Shown here one piece after another: positions 1-5,013 of a stretch of 5,013 nucleotides of DNA. Source of the DNA: CAWELS01 sp964468205. GTDB taxonomy: Bacteria > Acidobacteriota > Terriglobia > Bryobacterales > Bryobacteraceae. The stretch is taken from the NCBI GenBank assembly GCA_964468205.1, contig CAYXVG010000161.1, forward strand, positions 1 through 5,013, given 5' to 3'. The notes under the pieces were generated by a model. That model was not told the DNA's origin. It did no database searches and saw only the letters and a list, made by a program, of their open reading frames with translations. Position 1 is the first letter of the stretch; each line of letters opens with the position of its first letter. The position numbers and the translations under genes are program-made.

Positions 1-71
1 CTTCGGCCGCGTCCTCACCCGCGTCCTTGGCCGCCCGATTCTAACGAACTTGACAATCGAGCAAAAAAGGG

Positions 72-100
72 GTGACTTCGGCCATGACCTCCTGTATACT
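72..100 (+). promoter_or_regulatory. Probable sigma70-type promoter of the large secreted protease gene
   Basis: The -10 element TATACT (95-100) matches the TATAAT consensus at 5 of 6 positions. The -35 element GTGACT (72-77) matches TTGACA at 4 of 6, with an ideal 17-base spacer. A run of six A residues (63-68) sits just upstream of the -35, where an UP element would lie. Transcription would start near 106-108, giving a leader of about 45 bases before the ATG at 153. A perfect TTGACA also occurs at 50-55 but has no -10 partner at a suitable distance. This is seen by eye and not tested. Confidence 0.5.
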
Positions 101-111
101 CTATGGCACAT

Positions 112-133
112 TGGTCGTCAATCACTGACGCCA
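112..133 (+). promoter_or_regulatory. Inverted repeat in the 5' leader (possible operator or RNA hairpin)
   Basis: CGTCA (116-120) and TGACG (126-130) are perfect inverted copies around a 5-base loop, ATCAC. The arms extend by TGG (112-114) pairing with CCA (131-133) if T115 is bulged out. The element begins a few bases after the predicted transcription start and ends 7 bases before the Shine-Dalgarno sequence. It could be a repressor site on DNA or a small hairpin in the leader RNA. It is short enough to be chance. Confidence 0.3.
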
Positions 134-140
134 CAGATCA

Positions 141-149
141 GAGGAGAGA
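141..149 (+). promoter_or_regulatory. Ribosome binding site of the large gene
   Basis: GAGGAGAGA contains the Shine-Dalgarno core GAGGAG (141-146), with 6 bases between that core and the ATG at 153. The nearest in-frame upstream stop is TGA at 126-128, and no other ATG, GTG or TTG lies between that stop and 153 in this frame. The start at 153 is therefore well fixed. Confidence 0.75.
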
Positions 150-152
150 GCG

Positions 153-284
153 ATGCACACTGAAAGCCAGAGCCCTGCCTGCGGCTACCTGTTCGCCCGC
201 TACGATCGCCATGGTCGCTTCTTCGTTGCCCTGTTCGTGCAACTAGCGTTGCTAGTCGCCTTTGCCGCGCCACGCGTCAACGGC
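153..284 (+). other. Signal peptide of the large protease
   Basis: Residues 1-22 form a long n-region with R16, R19 and R22. Residues 23-39 form a hydrophobic stretch, FFVALFVQLALLVAFAA. A likely cleavage site follows VNG at residue 44, leaving a mature N-terminus of QGFVS. There is no lipobox cysteine after the hydrophobic core, so Sec export with signal peptidase I cleavage is expected. The arginines are not a twin pair. The exact cleavage site is uncertain; the alternatives are a few residues earlier, after A38 or A39. Confidence 0.75.
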
Positions 285-3200
285 CAGGGATTTGTGAGCA
301 CCCCTGAAGCTGTTGCGATCGAGTTGAGCTTCCAGCACACCAAGAGTGGAAGCTGTCCGATGCCCAATCTCGGCGGACCGGCGAACCCCGCTCAGTTCGC
401 GGAACCTAACGATCCGGCCACGGTCACGGTACCGCTCTCTCCGTTCTTCGAGGGTGGGGACAGGTTTAGCTGCCCGGTGCTCCGGTTCCAGCAGGCCAGC
501 GTTTTCTTGTCGCATCCATTGACACTCAGCGGTACTCTTCCGAACCTGGACGACAACCCCGCGGTGGTGACTCTGACTTCCCAGGCGTCCGTCTCCGCGA
601 TTGCCGAAGGCCGGGCGCGCGACACGGATGGTGGCGACCAGCACGGTTTCGTCGCCGCGGTTGCGGTGGACGTCGATGACAGCAAGACAACTCGCCCGGT
701 CCGCGATCCTGCCTGTGCGGATGCCGATGGCTACACCACCAGCACCCCGGGGAGCAAGAACTTGGCCGCGATTGTCGCCGACTGCGCCTTGTCGGATCTC
801 CGCGTCGTCGCCGGTTCGGTGAAACGCGAGGATGGGAAGATCACCGGCTTCCGGGCGGAACTCGTGAGTGACGCCTGGTTCAAGGCGGACCATGGCTCCG
901 GGCAAGTGGGCTCAATCCAGAAGGGCGCCCGCTACCGGGTCACGCTGCGCACCGTCTACGAGTTCATTCTGGCTGAGGACAAGATCGAATTCAGCAAGTT
1001 CGCCCCCTCGTTGGAGGAAGGGCTCCAGCCGGAAGCCACACAGACGATCAGCCCGACGGTCGCATTCCAACTGCGCAGTCAGGCCGAAGGCAAGATCGTT
1101 CTCACTATCACGAATGACTCGAACGGCGCGCCACTCACCGTCGAGTCGCCGCCGCTTTCTCGCACCTCGAACGGCCCGATCGAATGGACGTTCCAAATCG
1201 AGGATTATGCGGTCCCCGCGGAAGGCAACGTGACTATGGTCGCCACGCTCCTGGATCTGGAAGGAAACGTTCTCGCCACCACCGCCGAGATTGTCTACCC
1301 GATCATCGCCCGTGACTTCGAGATCGATCATATCGAGGTCGTGCAGGTGGTGCAGGACGCCACCAACAGCATCCCGCTGGTTGGCGGCAAGGCCTTTACC
1401 ATCAGGATCTTCCCGAAGCTTTCCGAGGAGGGCCCCGCGGTGTCTGGGATTCCAATTCTGGTGCAAGTAGAAACCGCGCTGGGTTCCGGAGAAATAGATG
1501 ACGATGGCAGCGGCGCCATCGTCACCGCGCAACCGGATCGGGGCAACAGCCTACACTCCTATGACTGGCATATCCGTGGCAGCGAGATACCCGCCACGGC
1601 GTCCGAGATGACCCTCACCGCCACCCTGAATCCGGAACAGTCCGTGCCGGAGACCGACTTCGAGAACAACACCCGGGAGGTTACCGTCCGGTTCGAAGAG
1701 CAACCCCCTTTCCGGGTGAAGTATGTAGAAGTCTGCATTCAACTGCCTGGCCAGGGGAAGGCCTGTCCCATTGGCGCACTGGACGGCATGGGAGAAATGA
1801 CCCGCCGCCTGTTCCCGGTGGCTGACTCGCGATTCGAGTTCTCCGGTCATGGCACCATGGTCCTCCCGGAACTGCCGAACACAGAGGCCAAATATAATGC
1901 CCTGCTGCGCGAACTCGAGCAGACCTATGGCGCCGAGACATCGGCGTCAACGGGACCTGCACCCTACGAACAGATTGTCGGATTGCTGCCCGGGAGCGTC
2001 GGCGGTGAACCAACTCTTGGCAAGACGACCAACGGCACGGTCGGCGGAGTGTCTGCGCCCACCTGGGAAGGCCGGCTCGGCCGGGCGACACTGGTTCGCG
2101 ATATGACCGGAGTGCCGTTCGCAGGCGAGCTCACATCGAACGTGACGCTAGCCCATGAAATCGGCCACAATCTCGGTCTTCGACATCCTTTGAACGACTC
2201 CTGTTACCCCTGGCCCCGGCCCGGTTCAAGCTGGCCATTCCCGGACTCCACCATTCAGGAGCATGGTGCGGACCCCTTTGCTGGCGAGATCAAGATCGGT
2301 AAGCCGCCCAAACATCCGGACGTGAAGCAAGACCTCATGTCCACCTGCGGCAGCCGGAGCGCATGGATCTCAGATCTTCACTACATCTGGCTGTCCACAC
2401 TCGGATTCGAGCCTACGAGCGCTCAACCCGGGGGGCTGGGTCTCGAGCGGCGGAAGGCTGTTGTTTCCGGTGAGTTTGCTTTCGTCAGCGGCGTCATGAG
2501 CGCCGACGGGGTTCGGGGTGAATTGGACTCGGTTCAGAGATTCACCGGAACTGCCGACCCGCAAGCGGCTCGTCCGGACGGCGACTATTGCCTGCGCTTC
2601 GCCGGCAGTGGTCAGACCAGCCTCGGGGAGCATTGTTTCTCGGTCAGCTTCCGTGACGTGGAAAGCCAGGAGAAGCTCGACGAAGCGTTCTTCTCCCGCC
2701 TCGTGTTACTGCCGGAAGGCACGGTCAGCATCGCGCTGCTTCACCTCGGAGCGGAACTGGACTCGGTCACCGCGTCGGCGAGCGTGCCCGAGGTCACTAT
2801 TCAGCAACCCGCCGGCGGAGAGAGTTGGGACGCCGCCTCCGAGCAGACAATCCGCTGGACGGCCAGCGATCCCGACGGCGACCCGGTGACATCTTCCGTC
2901 CTCTATTCGCGGAACGGCGAAGACGATTGGCGCAGTCTCGCGGTTGGGTTAGCCGGCGGCGAGTTGCAATTCGATCCGTCCCAAATCGAGGGCGGACCCA
3001 CCGTGTGGTTCCGCGTCGTTGCCAATGACGGCTTCCATCAGGGCTCGGCGACGGCCGGGCCGCTGGCGGTTGTCCAGAACCCGGCTATTGCCGTGGCCGG
3101 CGCTCCGGTTGATCTGGGCGAGGCCGTAGTGGGCCGCTCGGTTGTAGGCTCATTCACGATCACCAACAGCGGCTCGGGGCCGCTCGCAATCTCTCAGATC

Positions 3201-4457
3201 ACGAGTGACTCTGAACAGTTCGAGGTCATTGGCGCCGGTGGTCCGATATCCGTGCGCGCCGGAGGGAGCCGCGAGATCGCCGTGCGATATACGGCCTCGA
3301 CGCTCGGACCCGCGGCGGCCACCATTACGATCAATAGCAACGCCGCCGGTCAGTCCACGCTGGCCGTGGCCATCCAGGCGACGGGCACGGACGGACAGAC
3401 GCCCCGAATCCATATCGCTGACGGCCCCTACGGCCTTGCTACGGTCTACACCGGTTCCTCCCAATCCGTGGCAGTTCGAATCGAGAACCGCAGCCTCGTC
3501 GAACTTGATGTGGAGTGGGAGTTCACCGGTGACGCCGGACTCACCGCCACTGCGGAGCAAACCGAGTATACTCTCGACGGTAGCCAGTCCGCCCTCGTGC
3601 AGGTCACGCTTTCACCGGCTGCCCCGGGCGACTACACCGGGACCTTGACCGTTCGCAGCAACGACCCGGACCGCGCTCAGATGCTCGTGGAGGTTGGCGG
3701 CACTGCCGTCGCGCCTCCGCCCCAGCCGCCGGTCCCGATCTACACCGCGGCCGGCATCGTGAGCGCCGCGGACTTTTCCGGCGAACGCTTCGCCGCCGAC
3801 ATGTGGGTGGCCTTGTTCGGTGAAAACCTGGCCGACACGCTGCTGATTCCAACTTCCGGATTGCCGGAGTCGCTTGGCGGTACCAGTGTCACAGTGAAGG
3901 ATCGCGACGGGGTGCCGCGGGCGTCGAAACTGCAGTTCGTGTCCCCGCAGCGGATCAACTTCCTGATTCCAGCCGGTACTGCGAACGGCCCCGCTGGCGT
4001 TACCGTAACGACCTCGGATGGCGCGGCGGCCGCGGCGATGATTCAGATTGAAACCGTGGCCCCGAGCCTCTTCACGGCCAATGCGTCGGGAGAGGGTCCG
4101 GCCGCTGCCACCTGGCTGCGGGTTGCGGCGGATGATTCCCGCACTACCGGATTCACCTTCAGCACGGATTCGGGTGAGGGTGGCCGTGTCAACGTCCCCA
4201 TCGACCTCGGTGAGGGAGGCGACCAGATATTCGTGAGCTTCTTCGGAACCGGGTTCCGCAAGCAGACCTCGGTGACAGCGACCATTGGCGGTGTCGAAGT
4301 GCCGGTTACCGGCGCGGTTGCGCAGGGACAGTTCGACGGCCTCGATCAGGCGGTCGTCGGGCCGATCCCGCCGGAGTTGATCGGCAGCGGAGAGGTGGAT
4401 GTCGTCTTGACCTTTGACGGTGTCGCGGCCAACACCGTGACCCTGAGCTTCCAGTAG
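153..4457 (+). CDS. Large secreted modular metzincin-type zinc metalloprotease with ASH repeats and TIGR03437-type C-terminus
   Basis: This 1434-residue protein is probably an extracellular or surface zinc protease; its substrate is unknown. Domains in order, with boundaries judged by eye: signal peptide (1-44); an unrecognised module (45-270); an Ig-like beta region (about 272-384); a CARDB-like region (388-514) ending in VPETDFENNTREV; the catalytic domain (about 521-750); a beta-rich segment (751-875); an Ig/Fn3-like domain (879-975) with WTASDPDGDPV; two ASH-like domains (976-1078 and 1084-1186); a linker, APPPQPPVP (1187-1195); and the TIGR03437-type domain (1196-1434). The zinc motif HEIGHNLGLRH gives ligands H668, H672 and H678 and catalytic E669. 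DLMSTCG around M729 fits the Met-turn, and the following WISDLHY resembles large bacterial secreted metzincins with a DLMSYCG..WISDYxY signature. Mature cysteines number ten, all before residue 830. I see no LPXTG motif, lipobox, C-terminal membrane helix or prodomain cysteine switch. Export and fold are well supported; the biological role is inference. Confidence 0.9.
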   Translation: MHTESQSPACGYLFARYDRHGRFFVALFVQLALLVAFAAPRVNGQGFVSTPEAVAIELSFQHTKSGSCPMPNLGGPANPAQFAEPNDPATVTVPLSPFFEGGDRFSCPVLRFQQASVFLSHPLTLSGTLPNLDDNPAVVTLTSQASVSAIAEGRARDTDGGDQHGFVAAVAVDVDDSKTTRPVRDPACADADGYTTSTPGSKNLAAIVADCALSDLRVVAGSVKREDGKITGFRAELVSDAWFKADHGSGQVGSIQKGARYRVTLRTVYEFILAEDKIEFSKFAPSLEEGLQPEATQTISPTVAFQLRSQAEGKIVLTITNDSNGAPLTVESPPLSRTSNGPIEWTFQIEDYAVPAEGNVTMVATLLDLEGNVLATTAEIVYPIIARDFEIDHIEVVQVVQDATNSIPLVGGKAFTIRIFPKLSEEGPAVSGIPILVQVETALGSGEIDDDGSGAIVTAQPDRGNSLHSYDWHIRGSEIPATASEMTLTATLNPEQSVPETDFENNTREVTVRFEEQPPFRVKYVEVCIQLPGQGKACPIGALDGMGEMTRRLFPVADSRFEFSGHGTMVLPELPNTEAKYNALLRELEQTYGAETSASTGPAPYEQIVGLLPGSVGGEPTLGKTTNGTVGGVSAPTWEGRLGRATLVRDMTGVPFAGELTSNVTLAHEIGHNLGLRHPLNDSCYPWPRPGSSWPFPDSTIQEHGADPFAGEIKIGKPPKHPDVKQDLMSTCGSRSAWISDLHYIWLSTLGFEPTSAQPGGLGLERRKAVVSGEFAFVSGVMSADGVRGELDSVQRFTGTADPQAARPDGDYCLRFAGSGQTSLGEHCFSVSFRDVESQEKLDEAFFSRLVLLPEGTVSIALLHLGAELDSVTASASVPEVTIQQPAGGESWDAASEQTIRWTASDPDGDPVTSSVLYSRNGEDDWRSLAVGLAGGELQFDPSQIEGGPTVWFRVVANDGFHQGSATAGPLAVVQNPAIAVAGAPVDLGEAVVGRSVVGSFTITNSGSGPLAISQITSDSEQFEVIGAGGPISVRAGGSREIAVRYTASTLGPAAATITINSNAAGQSTLAVAIQATGTDGQTPRIHIADGPYGLATVYTGSSQSVAVRIENRSLVELDVEWEFTGDAGLTATAEQTEYTLDGSQSALVQVTLSPAAPGDYTGTLTVRSNDPDRAQMLVEVGGTAVAPPPQPPVPIYTAAGIVSAADFSGERFAADMWVALFGENLADTLLIPTSGLPESLGGTSVTVKDRDGVPRASKLQFVSPQRINFLIPAGTANGPAGVTVTTSDGAAAAAMIQIETVAPSLFTANASGEGPAAATWLRVAADDSRTTGFTFSTDSGEGGRVNVPIDLGEGGDQIFVSFFGTGFRKQTSVTATIGGVEVPVTGAVAQGQFDGLDQAVVGPIPPELIGSGEVDVVLTFDGVAANTVTLSFQ
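1713..2402 (+). other. Metzincin-type catalytic domain of the large protease
   Basis: These are codons 521-750. The domain holds the zinc-binding helix HEIGHNLGLRH (668-678; nucleotides 2154-2186) and the Met-turn DLMSTCG (727-733), about 50 residues downstream, which is within the metzincin range. Upstream, IVGLLPGSVGG (608-618) and TWEGRLGRATLVRD (637-650) look like the beta-strand part of the N-terminal subdomain. C684 and C732 lie after the zinc helix and in the Met-turn and may form a disulfide closing the active site. All motif residues are intact, so the enzyme is probably active. I cannot assign a MEROPS family with certainty. Confidence 0.85.
3078..3710 (+). other. Two ASH-like (choice-of-anchor D type) beta-sandwich domains
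   Basis: Codons 976-1078 read as a classic ASH domain: VDLGEAVVGRSVVGSFTITN, then GPLAISQI, later VRYTASTLGPAAATITINSN and a closing strand. Codons 1084-1186 repeat the layout with more divergence (VAVRIENRS, then LSPAAPGDYTGTLTVRSNDP). Such domains usually act as spacers or binding modules in large surface proteins. The two are clearly similar in plan but not near-identical, so this is not a recent duplication. Confidence 0.75.
3738..4454 (+). other. TIGR03437-type C-terminal domain (Solibacter type)
   Basis: Codons 1196-1434 match my memory of the roughly 215-residue domain found at the C-terminus of many secreted Acidobacteria proteins. Landmarks are an opening IYTAAGIVSAADFSG, WVALFGENLAD, LPESLGGTSVTV, LQFVSPQRINFLIPAG, VAPSLFTAN, VSFFGTGFR and a closing VAANTVTLSFQ. 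Its position at the exact end of the protein is typical. Its function is not established; a role in sorting or surface attachment is a reasonable guess because it recurs at the end of otherwise unrelated exported proteins. Confidence 0.85.
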
Positions 4458-4504
4458 CTTGCCAGCGAGGTATGCCCTGCGTGCAGGCTGGATGCGGGGT
4501 CACC

Positions 4505-4523
4505 GGGCTGGGCCTCCCAGCTT
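4505..4523 (+). terminator. GC-rich hairpin after the large gene (candidate terminator, no U-tract)
   Basis: GCTGGG (4507-4512) and CCCAGC (4516-4521) form a perfect 6-bp stem around a CCT loop. Two G-U pairs can extend it to 8 bp. It lies 47 bases past the TAG stop. There is no run of T after it, so it is not a textbook intrinsic terminator. It could be a U-less terminator, an mRNA 3'-end stabiliser, or part of the possible small reading frame that crosses it. A weaker nested pairing lies at 4462-4491 (CCAGC with GCTGG, enclosing CTGC/GCAG). Confidence 0.35.
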
Positions 4524-4550
4524 CCGCTCGCGGTGCCGGTGGTGAAACTG

Positions 4551-4676
4551 ATGGTTGGCCCGAGCCTGGAACAACTCGCAGATTGGCTTCACAAGGAGAT
4601 CAGCAAGATTGCCGCGCAAGTAGCTGAGCTCTCCGGCGACGAGGTTGATAGACTGCTCAAACCCGCCGGGCAGTGA
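4551..4676 (+). CDS. Possible small protein of 41 residues, unknown function
   Basis: ATG at 4551 opens a 41-codon frame ending in TGA (4674-4676). The peptide reads MVGPSLEQLADWLHKEIS and continues to RLLKPAGQ. Residues 5-27 form an amphipathic helix with a hydrophobic face of L6, L9, L13, I17, I20, V24 and L27, and a second short helix follows at residues 30-37. That is more protein-like than random DNA. By hand count, 27 of 41 codons end in G or C. There is no convincing Shine-Dalgarno sequence; GTG codons at 4533, 4539 and 4542 are alternative starts. The frame is the same as that of the large gene and is open all the way back to its TAG. I do not recognise the product. It may be a real small gene, a remnant of a decayed gene, or chance. 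Confidence 0.3.
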   Translation: MVGPSLEQLADWLHKEISKIAAQVAELSGDEVDRLLKPAGQ

Positions 4677-4686
4677 ACGGTGCCAC

Positions 4687-4712
4687 GGTAGCGCCCCCAA
4701 GCGCCCGGTAGG
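4687..4712 (+). repeat. Small direct-repeat cluster upstream of the DUF5060 lipoprotein gene
   Basis: GCGCCC occurs at 4691-4696 and again at 4701-4706, exactly 10 bases apart. GGTAG flanks the pair at 4687-4691 and 4707-4711. Copies one helical turn apart, just upstream of a -10-like TATATT, could be a regulator site. They are short, so chance in GC-rich DNA is a real alternative. Confidence 0.25.
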
Positions 4713-4714
4713 CC

Positions 4715-4720
4715 TATATT
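4715..4720 (+). promoter_or_regulatory. -10-like element close to the lipoprotein gene start
   Basis: TATATT matches TATAAT at 5 of 6 positions and stands out in a GC-rich stretch. No -35-like sequence is present 16-18 bases upstream. If it is used, transcription would begin near 4727, almost on the ATG at 4729, giving a leaderless or nearly leaderless mRNA. Confidence 0.35.
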
Positions 4721-4728
4721 TGACTGCA

Positions 4729-5013
4729 ATGCGCATCTACCGTTTCACTCTTCTTCTTACGCTCGCCTTCACGATAGTTTTTGCCGGCTGCTCGTCTGGT
4801 GGAGGCGCGGCCGTTTCCGGAGAACTTCGGCAGTGGCACAAGGTCACGCTGACGTTCGACGGTCCCCAGGCCAGCGAGACCGATACCGAGCCCAATCCGT
4901 TCACCGGCTACCGGATGACGGTGACCCTGACCCATGAGTCCGGAGCGCCCCGCTACGATGTTCCCGGCTATTTCGCCGCGGATGGCAATGCGGCGGAGAC
5001 CTCGGCGGCTGCC
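4729..5013 (+). CDS. Lipoprotein with DUF5060-type N-terminal domain, probable glycoside-hydrolase-associated (partial, 3' end cut)
   Basis: Ninety-five codons are visible before the window ends. The signal peptide is lipoprotein type: MRIYR, a hydrophobic core (F6-F18), then FAGC with C21 as the likely lipidated residue, followed by a flexible SSGGG segment. F at -3 of the lipobox is not the usual L but is tolerated. From about residue 35 the sequence matches my memory of DUF5060: WHKVTLTFDGP, then SE, NPFTGYRMTVTLTHESG and VPGYFAADGNAAETSA. In known proteins this beta domain precedes an apiosidase-like (DUF4038, GH140-type) catalytic domain, so the full product is probably a surface-anchored carbohydrate-active enzyme; that part lies outside the window. 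The ATG at 4729 lacks a close Shine-Dalgarno sequence. An in-frame TTG at 4720 has a GGTAGG 7 bases upstream and would add three residues. Confidence 0.8.
   Translation, partial: MRIYRFTLLLTLAFTIVFAGCSSGGGAAVSGELRQWHKVTLTFDGPQASETDTEPNPFTGYRMTVTLTHESGAPRYDVPGYFAADGNAAETSAAA

Noticed and set aside
50..55. Perfect TTGACA -35 element
   Set aside because: No -10-like sequence lies 16-18 bases downstream; the TATACT at 95-100 is 39 bases away and pairs better with GTGACT at 72-77.
41..92. AGGAGG followed by ATG on the minus strand (14-codon frame)
   Set aside because: Only two bases separate AGGAGG from the ATG, too close for efficient initiation, and the frame stops after 14 codons.
104..119. 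TGGCAC resembling the -24 half of a sigma54 promoter
   Set aside because: The matching -12 position reads TCGTC and lacks the essential GC, so no sigma54 promoter is supported.
252..905. 217-codon open frame on the minus strand
   Set aside because: It lies fully inside the protease gene, has an arginine-rich composition with no recognisable domain, and is the usual antisense shadow of a GC-rich gene.
912..1532. 206-codon open frame on the minus strand
   Set aside because: It is antisense to the CARDB/Ig part of the protease gene and shows no domain or signal; GC-rich antisense shadow.
3205..3648. 147-codon plus-strand frame
   Set aside because: It overlaps the ASH-domain codons in another frame, and its product is a proline/arginine/serine-rich sequence typical of frame-shifted GC-rich DNA.
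4500..4736. 78-codon minus-strand frame spanning the intergenic region
   Set aside because: Its ATG has no Shine-Dalgarno sequence upstream, it begins inside the lipoprotein gene, and the plus-strand frame over the same bases encodes a more protein-like amphipathic helix. It is not fully excluded.

Overview
The window comes from a GC-rich bacterium. The best guess is an acidobacterium of the Solibacter/Bryobacter type (Bryobacterales). The main reason is that the large protein ends in a domain I recognise as the TIGR03437 'Solibacter C-terminal' type, which is greatly expanded in that group. A second, partial gene encodes a lipoprotein with a DUF5060-type start, also common in polysaccharide-degrading soil bacteria. 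The taxonomy is inferred from domain content, not from a marker gene.

Layout. Positions 1-152 are an upstream region with a plausible sigma70-type promoter (-35 at 72-77, -10 at 95-100), a short inverted repeat in the predicted 5' leader (112-133) and a good Shine-Dalgarno sequence (141-149). Positions 153-4457 hold one gene of 1434 codons. It encodes an exported modular protein: signal peptide, an unrecognised N-terminal module, an Ig-like region, a CARDB-like region, a metzincin-type zinc protease domain (HEIGHNLGLRH plus Met-turn), an Ig/Fn3-like domain, two ASH-like beta-sandwich domains, a proline-rich linker and the TIGR03437-type C-terminal domain. Positions 4458-4728 are intergenic. 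This stretch holds a GC-rich hairpin (4505-4523), an in-frame continuation of the large gene's frame beyond its TAG that contains a possible 41-codon small gene (4551-4676), and a small direct-repeat cluster (4687-4712). From 4729 to the end runs the first 95 codons of a lipoprotein gene with a DUF5060-type domain, cut by the window edge.

Together, both real genes encode exported proteins that probably act outside the cytoplasm on polymers: one a putative large metalloprotease, the other the start of a likely glycoside-hydrolase-associated lipoprotein. They need not be one operon; each has its own plausible start signals. I see no mobile elements, CRISPR, tRNA or rRNA. Nothing here is clearly a new defence or regulatory system. 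The points most worth a second look are the protease architecture, its unrecognised N-terminal module, and the open frame after the TAG stop.
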